A stretch of DNA of 9,485 nucleotides from an uncultured Lachnospiraceae bacterium (GCA_946639085.1 CAMPBP010000029.1:1-9485); one strand, 5' to 3'; shown: positions 1 through 6,925, numbered from the stretch's first letter. Notes: generated by a model from the letters alone, not told the origin. Program-made: numbers and translations.

Positions 1-182
1 TTGAACTTTCCGTTCGTTCTTACAACTGTCTTAAGAGAGCAGGTATCAATACCGTAGCAGAGCTTGTTAACAAGACACCCGATGAGATGATGAAGGTTCG
101 TAACCTCGGACGTAAGTCTCTTGATGAAGTTTTACTTAAGCTCAAAGAGCTTGGTCTTGAACTTCACAACAGCGAGGACTGA
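1..182 (+). CDS. rpoA: RNA polymerase alpha subunit, C-terminal end (partial)
   Basis: This is the 3' end of the gene for the RNA polymerase alpha subunit. The reading frame begins at base 3 and stops with TGA at 180-182, leaving 59 residues. They are the second half of the alpha C-terminal domain, which contacts UP-element DNA and activators. Visible hallmarks are [12 protein letters not shown], with the Arg and Asn that contact DNA in the family, and the helix-hairpin-helix segment [20 protein letters not shown], followed by the usual acidic tail ending in NSED. The next gene is rplQ, 134 bases on and on the same strand, as in the standard alpha operon (rpsM-rpsK-rpsD-rpoA-rplQ). The start and N-terminal domain lie outside the window. 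Confidence 0.96.
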   Translation, partial: ELSVRSYNCLKRAGINTVAELVNKTPDEMMKVRNLGRKSLDEVLLKLKELGLELHNSED

Positions 183-196
183 TAAAAGTATGATGG

Positions 197-286
197 CATG
201 GACGGTAAGACCGACGAGCGCGTCCGTGTTAACTCATAAATGGAAACCATGCGTTGTCTGCGTAAGCCCGATGAGCGGCAGATGAT
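197..286 (+). promoter_or_regulatory. Tandem hairpin element in the rpoA-rplQ spacer (putative structured RNA)
   Basis: The 134-base spacer between rpoA and rplQ contains two successive hairpins with nearly the same loop. Hairpin 1 pairs 197-204 with 221-228 (8 bp, one G-U). Its 16-nt loop at 205-220 reads GTAAGACCGACGAGCG. Hairpin 2 pairs 253-261 with 278-286 (9 bp, three G-U). Its loop at 262-277 reads GTAAGCCCGATGAGCG. The loops match at 14 of 16 positions. All eight aligned stem pairs differ in identity yet still pair, which is internal covariation typical of a selected RNA structure. Inside each loop CG-AYGAG-CG could close a two-pair mini-stem, leaving GTAAGNC as a 5' bulge. There is no U-tract, so neither hairpin is an intrinsic terminator. 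The element ends about 17 bases before the rplQ Shine-Dalgarno. A role in rplQ translation or in transcript processing is inference. Confidence 0.7.
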
Positions 287-316
287 ACACCATTGTGTTG
301 AGAAAGGAAATTAAAA

Positions 317-799
317 ATGGCAAAGTACAGAAAATTAGGAAGAACAGCTTCCCAGAGAAAGGCTCTCTTAAGAGGCCAGGTAACTTCTCTTATCCAGAAC
401 GGCAAAATCGTTACTACCGAGTCTAAGGCTAAGGAAGTTCAGAAGATTGTTGAAGGCATCATCGCTTTGGCGGTTAAAGAAAAAGACAACTTCGAAACCG
501 TAACCGTTACCGCTAAGGTTCCCAAGAAGGACAAGGACGGCAAGCGCGTTAAGGAAGAGAAGGACGGCAAGAAAGTTACCGTTTATGAAGAGATCCAGAA
601 GGAGATCAAGAAAGACCTTCCTTCAAGACTTCATGCAAGACGTCAGATGCTTAAGGTTTTATATGTTGATGAGACCAACAAGTTATTCAATGACATCGCT
701 CCCAAGTATGCTAACCGTAACGGTGGTTACACCAGAATCGTAAAGATTGGTCAGCGTAAGGGTGACGCAGCTATGGAAGTTCTTCTTGAGCTTGTATAA
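317..799 (+). CDS. rplQ: 50S ribosomal protein L17 (with internal insertion)
   Basis: This encodes large-subunit ribosomal protein L17, which sits near the peptide exit tunnel. The N-terminal block ([18 protein letters not shown], residues 4-21), the TTESKAKE motif (33-40) and the C-terminal block (LHARRQ, 105-110; [18 protein letters not shown], 123-140; [16 protein letters not shown], 145-160) match the family along its whole length. At 160 residues it is longer than typical L17 (about 120 in Bacillus, 127 in E. coli). The excess is a Lys/Glu/Asp-rich insertion at roughly residues 57-103, with an imperfect internal repeat around DGKRVKEE and DGKKVTVY. The start ATG has an AAAGGAA Shine-Dalgarno at 303-309, 7 bases upstream. 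It is the last gene of the alpha operon, followed directly by a strong terminator. Confidence 0.97.
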   Translation: MAKYRKLGRTASQRKALLRGQVTSLIQNGKIVTTESKAKEVQKIVEGIIALAVKEKDNFETVTVTAKVPKKDKDGKRVKEEKDGKKVTVYEEIQKEIKKDLPSRLHARRQMLKVLYVDETNKLFNDIAPKYANRNGGYTRIVKIGQRKGDAAMEVLLELV

Positions 800-810
800 G
801 TAATCTTCAG

Positions 811-842
811 AGTCCGACACAGAAATGTGTCGGACTTTTTTC
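811..842 (+). terminator. Rho-independent terminator after rplQ
   Basis: A perfect 11-bp stem pairs 811-821 (AGTCCGACACA) with 826-836 (TGTGTCGGACT). It is closed by a GAAA tetraloop (822-825) and followed by a run of T from 836 to 841. It begins 11 bases after the rplQ stop codon and should end the alpha operon, separating it from the lipoprotein gene. Confidence 0.95.
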
Positions 843-871
843 TTTATACTTTTATGCATTTAAAGTATACT
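843..871 (+). promoter_or_regulatory. Candidate promoter for the lipoprotein-C39 operon, overlapped by an inverted repeat
   Basis: A possible sigma-A promoter has -10 TATACT at 866-871 and a weak -35 TTTATA at 843-848, with a 17-base spacer. It lies between the rplQ terminator and the ATG at 901. A perfect 8-bp inverted repeat, TATACTTT (845-852) and AAAGTATA (862-869), with a 9-base centre containing ATGCAT, spans the same bases and could be an operator. A second possible -10 (TATAAG, 875-880) has no good -35. The region is AT-rich, so the call is tentative. Confidence 0.4.
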
Positions 872-900
872 GTATATAAGTTTTAAAAAGAGGGAATGAC

Positions 901-2736
901 ATGAAAAGACGACTTTTGGCTTTATTGTTATGTTTATCGACTTTGATGCTTATGCAGGGCTGTTCCATCACGAAAGTTCTGGATAAGGACATGGATATGC
1001 TGGTGAGCGCAGAGGAGCCCGAAACAACGCCGGATGACGTTTATAAGATACCGCAAAAGGACGATGCGGATACAGAGATCGAAACGGCGGATACGGAGCT
1101 CATACCGCTTATGTTCGGAAACGACAAAGAGGTAACTTATGTGCGTCCGGACGGAACGGTTGAGGGTAAATATGAGATTCCGGAATATTCGACGATAATC
1201 GGATTTGACGGATTTACCGTATATTATTATGTGTACGATGCTTATTATGACGGTCCCGAAAAGGAAGTTTTATGTTCTTATGATGTAAAGACCAAGTCCG
1301 AAAAAGAGATATGCCGTATAGAGTTTGGAAGCTTTATGACTTATTACGATGGAAAGATCTGGTTTCTTTCTACCAACGGAGGGACTTTTTACAAAGAGTT
1401 CTATGCTGATGTAAATACCGGTGAAATAAAAGAGAATACCGAGATATCGGATGTGCTTGAAAAGTATTCGGCACGCCATGACTATGATTACAAAGTTTGC
1501 TCACAAAGATCCTTTGATGAGGCGGGATACATTCTTTTGTACGATACCGACAGAACTTATATGTACGACAAGGATGCCATCGTGGCATTAAGTCTTCCGA
1601 AAGATATAAGCGAAACTGTCTACTGGGACGAAACGTCGGTGTTTGTGAATACGGTGTCGGATTATGACGGCATGAGCACGCTTTTAAGATATGACATCAA
1701 GGATGCGACCACTACGGTGGTAAGCGAAAAGTATCAGGGGACCCTTGCCGTATACGACAGAGAACTTTTCTGGTATGAGCGCGAAAAGGAAAGTAACGGA
1801 GAAACAAAGTATCACGTTTACTATATGGATCTCAACACATTTGAGACCGGCGAGGCGGTTACGATGAAGAGAACTCCGGGTACTTCGGAATACTTTAACG
1901 CCATCGCGACGTTCACACCCTGTGAGACCGGTTATTTCTACGCCGAATGTGATTACGATAAGATCGTGTGGTGCCATACACTCAAGTCTTTGGGCGGTGC
2001 AGGCGCTACCGAAAAGATAGCCACCGATCCCATAAGAGAGCATAAGTGGAAAGAGATAGGTTCGGTTCAGGCGGTCTATAGCGACAGTTACTGTGCTAAC
2101 TGCGGTAAAAAGGTTGAAGAATACTACGAAGAGTACTTCGTGTTAAACTCTGACTTAAGTTCCTATGCGAAAGATATAAACGATGCGCTTTACGCCATTT
2201 GCATGTCTAACGGAGAACACTACGCGGCAACCGATCCGTATGTTCCCGCAGATGACGATGAATGCGAAATTCACGGAACTTATATGGGCATGTCTTCTTA
2301 CGAGCATACCTTATTTGACGCGAAGATCATTAAAGACCATTACCTTACGGTGGACATGGACGGATATATGTACATGGGCGGCGCTCACGGCCTTCCTTTT
2401 ACCGGACATTACCTGTTTGACCTTAACACCGGTAAGGAAGTTACAATGGCGGATCTCTTTGACGGTACGGAAGAGCAGTTCAAAGAATTCATTGCGACAA
2501 AGGTTAAAGAGCATTTCTTAAGTTTTGAGGATCCCGAGTACTCGCCTTACTATGCGGCGGATGCTGACGAAGTTTATGACAGCGCATATGAAGGCGCGGC
2601 ATTCGATCTTGTACCCATCGGATTTAACGAGGACGGCCTTTACATCGATTACCAGCCTTACCAGATGGGACCTTACGCTGCGGGATTCATAGATATAGAT
2701 ATAAGTTATGATGATATAAATCTTAAATGGGATTAA
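901..2736 (+). CDS. Large lipoprotein with RsiV/PdaC-like (DUF3298-type) C-terminal domain
   Basis: This is a predicted exported lipoprotein of 611 residues. The N-terminus MKRRLLALLLCLSTLMLMQG followed by Cys21 is a lipoprotein signal peptide with a lipobox ending MQGC, so Cys21 should be lipidated on the outer face of the membrane. Residues about 45-390 are rich in Tyr, Asp and short beta-strand-like segments (VYYYVYDAYYDG, FWYEREKE). They resemble beta-propeller-type surface domains, but I cannot name a family. Cys398 and Cys401 form a CxxCGK motif. The C-terminal region, about 470-605, carries GGAHG (493-497), FDLNTGKEVTMADLF and YQMGPYAAGFI (PYAAG at 591-595), the signature of the DUF4163/DUF3298 fold found in RsiV and PdaC. 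In those proteins it serves lysozyme sensing or sits next to a peptidoglycan deacetylase; a cell-wall role here is inference. The AGAGGG Shine-Dalgarno is at 889-894. It lies 28 bases before the C39-type gene, probably in one operon. Confidence 0.85.
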   Translation: MKRRLLALLLCLSTLMLMQGCSITKVLDKDMDMLVSAEEPETTPDDVYKIPQKDDADTEIETADTELIPLMFGNDKEVTYVRPDGTVEGKYEIPEYSTIIGFDGFTVYYYVYDAYYDGPEKEVLCSYDVKTKSEKEICRIEFGSFMTYYDGKIWFLSTNGGTFYKEFYADVNTGEIKENTEISDVLEKYSARHDYDYKVCSQRSFDEAGYILLYDTDRTYMYDKDAIVALSLPKDISETVYWDETSVFVNTVSDYDGMSTLLRYDIKDATTTVVSEKYQGTLAVYDRELFWYEREKESNGETKYHVYYMDLNTFETGEAVTMKRTPGTSEYFNAIATFTPCETGYFYAECDYDKIVWCHTLKSLGGAGATEKIATDPIREHKWKEIGSVQAVYSDSYCANCGKKVEEYYEEYFVLNSDLSSYAKDINDALYAICMSNGEHYAATDPYVPADDDECEIHGTYMGMSSYEHTLFDAKIIKDHYLTVDMDGYMYMGGAHGLPFTGHYLFDLNTGKEVTMADLFDGTEEQFKEFIATKVKEHFLSFEDPEYSPYYAADADEVYDSAYEGAAFDLVPIGFNEDGLYIDYQPYQMGPYAAGFIDIDISYDDINLKWD

Positions 2737-2764
2737 GCGGCTTGTACTTCCGCTTTGAGGATTT

Positions 2765-4084
2765 ATGAGGAAATTAAAGGACAACAAAGTGCTTTTGGTG
2801 AGCGCGGCGATCTTAATATTGCTCTTGTGCGTTTACTACCGAAAGCCCCTTGGTGAGTTCGCCCTAAAGTGCCGCGACAATGCGGTGGTTAAAATAGAAG
2901 AGTACAAAGAACACAGTGTCGAAAGAAAGGCAGTCCGCGCCGAGAGGAAGGCTGAGAGGATTGCAAAGCGCGAAGAAAAGCGTGAAGCGAAGAGGCTTGC
3001 AAAAGAAGCGAAGAAGCTTGAAGAACAGCAAAATTCGGCTTCTGTCGAGGTGCAGGCGGAGGAGCCTATCGTTCTCGATACGGAGGAGCTTATCAAGACA
3101 CGGTCGTTCTCAAGCGAGGAACTGGCACTGATAAGCGAGCAGAACGGTGTTGTTCTGACAGCTTCCGACGGTTCGAGATATGTGACCCGTTCTTTTACCG
3201 ATGAAGACGGAAATCCGACCATGAGCTACATGCTCATTTTGGAAAGTGTCGACGGGGTCACTTTCAGACCTTGCGACGAATACGTTTATTCGGCGGCATG
3301 CGTAAAACTGTTTGATTCGCCTTCTTACATAAACGCGGTAAAGACGGCGGGGCAGTGGGAAGAGTTCAAACGCGTGGGAATAGCCGAGAACGGCTGCTAT
3401 CAGCTCGTGACGGGGGAAGGACGCATCCTTTATTCAAACGGAGAGCATTTCAGGCGATACCGTGAGGATATGCCTTTAACCGAGACGATAAACATGCCTG
3501 CGGAACGCATAGAGCTTGAGATAGATCACTTAAATCAGAATCCCACGCTTCCCAACGGCTGTGAGATAACAAGTCTTGCGATGGTACTTAACAAGCTGGG
3601 GTTTGACGTTACGAAAGAAAATCTTTCGGACAATTATCTTCCGAAAGCCAAGATAGGAAAAGCAAACTTCTATAAAGAGTTTGTGGGCAATCCCCGAAAC
3701 GAAGATTCATACGGCTGCTACGCAGGAGCGATAGTGAACGCGGCCAATTCGTATCTTGCTTCACAGGGAAGCTCCTATAAGGCAGTGGACTATACCGGAA
3801 GCGATTTTAAGACGCTTCTTGAGCTCGTGGAGAAGGGTAAGCCCGTTATAGTATGGACGACATGCTATATCAACGAAGACCCCGGCTATACGACGAAATG
3901 GGTCGTAGACGGAGAGTATCTTGTATGGAAGGCAAACCTTCACTGCGTAGTGCTAAAGGGATTCGACACGGAGAAGCATACGGTCATCGTGGACGACCCC
4001 ATGAGAGCGACGGAAGAATATGACATGACGCTGTTTATAAAGCGCTTTAAGCAGTTTTATTCACAGGCCGTGGTGATAGAGTGA
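2765..4084 (+). CDS. Membrane-anchored C39-like (papain-fold) peptidase family protein
   Basis: This is a predicted surface-anchored cysteine-peptidase-fold protein of 439 residues. Residues about 9-26 (VLLVSAAILILLLCVYY) form a single membrane anchor. Residues about 46-93 are an almost uninterrupted Arg/Lys/Glu/Ala helix (ERKAERIAKREEKREAKRLA), likely a rigid stalk or coiled coil. A middle part, about 170-235, with VKLFDSPSYINAVKTAGQWE and GRILYSNGEHF, resembles an SH3b domain. The C-terminal 180 residues fit Peptidase_C39_2: LPNGCEITSLAMVLNKLGF with candidate catalytic Cys266, NLHCVVLKGFD with His393, and VDDP with Asp410 or Asp411. Unlike bacteriocin-exporter C39 domains it is not fused to an ABC transporter; substrate and activity are unknown. 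A GAGG (2757-2760) lies only 4 bases before the ATG, a tight spacing. A strong terminator follows at once, closing a two-gene unit with the upstream lipoprotein. Confidence 0.85.
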   Translation: MRKLKDNKVLLVSAAILILLLCVYYRKPLGEFALKCRDNAVVKIEEYKEHSVERKAVRAERKAERIAKREEKREAKRLAKEAKKLEEQQNSASVEVQAEEPIVLDTEELIKTRSFSSEELALISEQNGVVLTASDGSRYVTRSFTDEDGNPTMSYMLILESVDGVTFRPCDEYVYSAACVKLFDSPSYINAVKTAGQWEEFKRVGIAENGCYQLVTGEGRILYSNGEHFRRYREDMPLTETINMPAERIELEIDHLNQNPTLPNGCEITSLAMVLNKLGFDVTKENLSDNYLPKAKIGKANFYKEFVGNPRNEDSYGCYAGAIVNAANSYLASQGSSYKAVDYTGSDFKTLLELVEKGKPVIVWTTCYINEDPGYTTKWVVDGEYLVWKANLHCVVLKGFDTEKHTVIVDDPMRATEEYDMTLFIKRFKQFYSQAVVIE

Positions 4085-4091
4085 CAACAAA

Positions 4092-4128
4092 ACGCCTGCA
4101 CGTAAGAGTCGTGCAGGCGTGGTTTTTT
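4092..4128 (+). terminator. Rho-independent terminator, possibly bidirectional
   Basis: An 11-bp perfect stem (4092-4102 with 4110-4120; arm ACGCCTGCACG) has a 7-base loop and is followed by TTTTTT at 4123-4128. It begins 8 bases after the C39-type gene. Read on the minus strand, the hairpin is followed by TTTTGTTG, so it may also stop transcription of the convergent small gene ending at 4142. Confidence 0.93.
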
Positions 4129-4141
4129 CTTTGTACCATAA

Positions 4142-4354
4142 TTACTTATCGTCGGTTGACGTAGTCTGATAGGCTATGTCGGGGTTCTTGTCGGCGTATT
4201 GTTTAAGCGTTTCGTGACCGCCGATGAAATGCACCAAAAGCGCACAGATGATGACGATACCGAGTATCTTGAGAACCGGAATGATTATCGTATTTTTGTA
4301 CGGTTTCAGAAAAGTATACAATTTGGCGATGAAATCTTTAAGCTTGTCTTTCAT
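4142..4354 (-). CDS. Small single-pass membrane protein, unknown function
   Basis: This minus-strand open frame of 70 residues lies between a convergent terminator and the divergent ecf operon. The product has a Lys-rich amphipathic N-terminus (MKDKLKDFIAKLYTFLKPYK), one hydrophobic segment at about 23-44 (TIIIPVLKILGIVIICALLV) and a polar tail ending STDDK. This is a coherent membrane-protein composition and not random-frame sequence. It fills a gap otherwise lacking any plus-strand gene and ends 22 bases from a hairpin that could terminate it. Against it, I see no clear Shine-Dalgarno before the ATG at 4354-4352 (upstream reads CACAAGTTTT) and no alternative in-frame start close by. I do not recognise a family. 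Confidence 0.6.
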   Translation of the reverse strand: MKDKLKDFIAKLYTFLKPYKNTIIIPVLKILGIVIICALLVHFIGGHETLKQYADKNPDIAYQTTSTDDK

Positions 4355-4359
4355 AAAAC

Positions 4360-4388
4360 TTGTGTTTTGCGTTATGTTAGGGTAAAAT
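4360..4388 (+). promoter_or_regulatory. Weak candidate promoter for the ecf-truA operon
   Basis: The sequence TAAAAT at 4383-4388 is a reasonable -10 (5 of 6). A TTGTGT at 4360-4365, 17 bases upstream, shares only its first three bases with the -35 consensus. It is the best plus-strand candidate between the minus-strand small gene and ecfA1, and would give a leader of about 55 bases. The terminator at 4092-4128 implies that the ecf genes need their own promoter somewhere in this region. Confidence 0.3.
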
Positions 4389-4449
4389 TTTGTGGATTAA
4401 GGCTTTATTGCCTATGAAGATAATACCGCATTTTTTTGGTGTAAGAAAG

Positions 4450-5301
4450 ATGGAAATAGTAAAAACGGAAAATCTTACATTTGAATATATAAGGCGCGAT
4501 GAAAACGATAACGTGGAAGGCATCACCACGGCCGTGGACAACGTTTCGATTGACGTTAAGCAAGGCGAATTCATAGCGATACTGGGACACAACGGTTCGG
4601 GCAAGTCTACCCTCGCAAAGCACCTCAATGCGATACTCTTCCCCACCGAGGGAACGGTGTGGGTGAACGGTCTTGATACGAAGGATCTCGATAACCTTTG
4701 GACCGTAAGAAATACGGCGGGAATGGTTTTTCAAAATCCCGATAACCAGATAATCGGTCAGATAGTGGAAGAGGACGTGGGATTCGGACCCGAGAACATG
4801 GGCGTTCCCACAAAAGAGATATGGGAGCGCGTTGAGGAAAGCCTTAAGGTAGTGGGCATGTACGAGTACAGGAAGTCTTCTCCCAACAGACTTTCCGGCG
4901 GACAAAAGCAGCGTGTTTCCATCGCGGGGGTTTTGGCAATGCACCCCAAGTGCATAGTGCTGGACGAGCCCACGGCGATGCTGGACCCCATCGGGCGCAA
5001 AGAAGTCATAGACGCCGTGCGCGGTCTTAACGATGTAGAAAAGATAACGATAATACTCATCACTCACAATATGGACGAGATAGTTCATGCGGACCGTGTT
5101 TTTGTGATGGATAAAGGCCATATCGAGATGGAGGGAACCCCCAGAGAGATTTTCTCGCAGGTTGAACGCTTAAAAGAGCTTCGTTTGTGCGTACCCCAGG
5201 TAACTGAGATCGCATACGAGCTTAAGAAGCGCGGACTCCCCATTCCCGCAGGCATACTTACCATAGATGAACTTACGGAGGCACTGAAGAAATGTCGATG
5301 A
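4450..5301 (+). CDS. ecfA1: ECF transporter ATPase EcfA1 (CbiO family)
   Basis: This is one of the two cytoplasmic ATPases of the group II energy-coupling factor module, which powers uptake of vitamins or transition metals through exchangeable S components. Numbered from the ATG at 4450 (283 residues): Walker [10 protein letters not shown] at 46-54 (Lys52), Q-loop VFQNPDNQ (Gln95), signature LSGGQ at 148-152, Walker B LDEP with Asp172 and catalytic Glu173, and H-loop His206. The FQNPDNQ wording and [11 protein letters not shown] are typical of EcfA1. The open frame extends upstream to TTG at 4390 and an ATG at 4414. I chose 4450 because [13 protein letters not shown] aligns with the usual family start and a GGTG at 4438-4441 lies 8 bases before it. 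Its end overlaps ecfA2 by 10 bases. Confidence 0.95.
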   Translation: MEIVKTENLTFEYIRRDENDNVEGITTAVDNVSIDVKQGEFIAILGHNGSGKSTLAKHLNAILFPTEGTVWVNGLDTKDLDNLWTVRNTAGMVFQNPDNQIIGQIVEEDVGFGPENMGVPTKEIWERVEESLKVVGMYEYRKSSPNRLSGGQKQRVSIAGVLAMHPKCIVLDEPTAMLDPIGRKEVIDAVRGLNDVEKITIILITHNMDEIVHADRVFVMDKGHIEMEGTPREIFSQVERLKELRLCVPQVTEIAYELKKRGLPIPAGILTIDELTEALKKCR

Positions 5302-6140
5302 TACTTAATCACGTGTCCTACGTATACAATCCGGGTACACCTATGGAGAGCAGGGCACTCAACGATATAAACCTAAAGATAAACGACGGCGAGTTTTTGG
5401 GACTCATCGGACATACCGGTTCGGGCAAGTCTACCCTGGTGCAGCATTTAAACGGACTTTTGCTTCCCACTTCGGGAGAGGTTTACTTTAACGGAGCTGA
5501 CATTTCGGATCCGGAGTTTTCGAGAAAAGATTTAAGAGGCAAGGTGGGACTTGTGTTCCAGTATCCCGAGCATCAGCTTTTTGAAGCCGACGTGTTCTCG
5601 GATGTGTGCTTCGGCCCCATCAATAAGGGATTAAGTAAGAAAGAAGCCGAACTGAGAGCCTTCAGCGCCCTTAAGCAGGTAGGTATAGAAGATGAATACT
5701 TCTATCAGTCGCCTTTCGATCTTTCGGGAGGACAGAAGCGAAGAGTGGCCATAGCCGGGGTGCTGGCAATGGAACCTGAAGTGCTGGTGCTGGACGAGCC
5801 CACGGCGGGACTTGACCCCGCGGGACGGGACGAGATACTCGGTATGTTATCCAACATTCGAAAAGAGCGGGGATGCAGCATAGTGCTTGTCAGCCATTCC
5901 ATGGAAGATGTGGCGGAGTACGCCGATCGTATAATAGTAATGAACAAAGGCTCCATCGTATTTGACGATACTCCCGCAGAAGTTTTCAAATTCTCGGAAG
6001 AGCTTGAAAATATGGGATTATGCGCGCCGGAGGTAACAAGGGCGCTTAAGAAACTTAAAGAAGAAGGCTTTAACGTTGACGTTTCCTGTGTGAACGTCCG
6101 TGACGGCGTGGAGACGATTTCCAAATGCTTCGGGATATAA
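5292..6140 (+). CDS. ecfA2: ECF transporter ATPase EcfA2 (CbiO family)
   Basis: This is the second ATPase of the energy-coupling factor module; it pairs with EcfA1 and binds the EcfT coupling helices. Of 282 residues, Walker A is GHTGSGKST at 40-48 (Lys46), the Q-loop is [11 protein letters not shown] (Gln90), the signature LSGGQ is at 144-148, Walker B ends with Asp168 and Glu169, and the H-loop is His202. The [10 protein letters not shown] wording is the EcfA2 type and distinguishes it from EcfA1. A GGAGG at 5277-5281 inside the end of ecfA1 favours the ATG at 5292 (10-base spacing) over the ATG at 5298. The 10-base overlap with ecfA1 and 16-base overlap with ecfT suggest coupled translation giving balanced subunits. 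Confidence 0.96.
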   Translation: MSMILNHVSYVYNPGTPMESRALNDINLKINDGEFLGLIGHTGSGKSTLVQHLNGLLLPTSGEVYFNGADISDPEFSRKDLRGKVGLVFQYPEHQLFEADVFSDVCFGPINKGLSKKEAELRAFSALKQVGIEDEYFYQSPFDLSGGQKRRVAIAGVLAMEPEVLVLDEPTAGLDPAGRDEILGMLSNIRKERGCSIVLVSHSMEDVAEYADRIIVMNKGSIVFDDTPAEVFKFSEELENMGLCAPEVTRALKKLKEEGFNVDVSCVNVRDGVETISKCFGI

Positions 6141-6925
6141 CACTCGGTCAGTATTATCCTGTGGATTCGGCAATTCACAGGCTTGACCCGAGAGTGAAAC
6201 TGTTCGGAACGATGATATTCCTCATTTCACTCTTCATAACCGACAATTTCATAGGGTATATTCCGGCGATAGCTTTTCTCATCACCGTGATCGCACTTTC
6301 AAAGGTGCCTTTTAAGTACATGGTAAAAGGTATGCGTGCGATTCTCTTCCTGTTACTTTTCTCGGTGATCTGCAACCTATTTATGGCCAGAGGAGACGTT
6401 GTTTTTTCTTTCTGGAAGTTAAGCATCACAAAACAGGGTATAAAGACTGCCGGATTTATGGCCATAAGACTTTCGTTTTTGGTCATCGGTTCATCGATAA
6501 TGACCCTTACCACAACGCCCAATCATTTAACGGACGGACTTGAAAAAGGACTTTCGTTTATGAAGATATTTAAAGTGCCCGTTCACGACATCGCGATGAT
6601 GATGTCCATCGCCCTTCGCTTTATTCCCATTTTGGTGGAAGAAACCGATAAGATCATGAAGGCACAGATGGCAAGGGGTGCCGATTTTGAATCGGGCAAC
6701 ATCGTAAAGAAAGTAAAGAGCCTCATCCCCCTTCTCGTTCCGCTTTTCGTGTCGGCATTCAGACGTGCCAACGATCTTGCGATGGCTATGGAAGCAAGGG
6801 GATACAGAGGAGGCGACGGACGTACAAAGATGAAGCCTCTTAAGTATCATGCAAACGATGCGGCGGCTTATCTTGTAATATTTGTTTATCTTGGCGCTAT
6901 TATAGCCGTACGAGTGATCTTCTGA
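6125..6925 (+). CDS. ecfT: ECF transporter transmembrane component EcfT
   Basis: This is the membrane scaffold of the ECF transporter, linking the ATPase pair to the substrate-binding S component. The 266-residue protein starts with [22 protein letters not shown] (residues 5-26, all but two of them quoted here as landmarks [14 protein letters not shown] and LDPRVKL), the family N-terminus, which fixes the start at 6125 within the end of ecfA2. Hydrophobic membrane segments occur at about 27-58, 72-88, 108-130, 200-212 and 246-265. The two coupling-helix Ala-Arg-Gly motifs are both intact: QMARGADF (183-185) and MEARGYRG (224-226). GGAG at 6110-6113 is a plausible Shine-Dalgarno. No S-component gene lies in the window, as expected for the group II (shared-module) type. 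Confidence 0.95.
   Translation: MLRDITLGQYYPVDSAIHRLDPRVKLFGTMIFLISLFITDNFIGYIPAIAFLITVIALSKVPFKYMVKGMRAILFLLLFSVICNLFMARGDVVFSFWKLSITKQGIKTAGFMAIRLSFLVIGSSIMTLTTTPNHLTDGLEKGLSFMKIFKVPVHDIAMMMSIALRFIPILVEETDKIMKAQMARGADFESGNIVKKVKSLIPLLVPLFVSAFRRANDLAMAMEARGYRGGDGRTKMKPLKYHANDAAAYLVIFVYLGAIIAVRVIF

Noticed and set aside
197..286. The two spacer hairpins as intrinsic terminators or as a CRISPR or insertion-element remnant.
   Set aside because: No U-tract follows either stem, there are only two units, and the stems differ in sequence, which argues for selected RNA structure instead of a DNA repeat.
2836..3222. Minus-strand frame opposite the stalk of the C39-type protein, giving a Ser/Phe/Ala-rich product.
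   Set aside because: It is the complement of the repetitive Lys/Arg/Glu/Ala codons of the helical stalk.
4405..5121. A long minus-strand open frame (238 codons) opposite ecfA1.
   Set aside because: It lies wholly over a confidently identified gene, has no family signature or ribosome binding site, and its length follows from the codon use of the plus strand.
5705..6178. Minus-strand open frame opposite the end of ecfA2, with a Ser-rich product.
   Set aside because: The Ser/Thr-rich composition is what antisense reading of this codon use produces; both overlapping plus-strand genes are certain.
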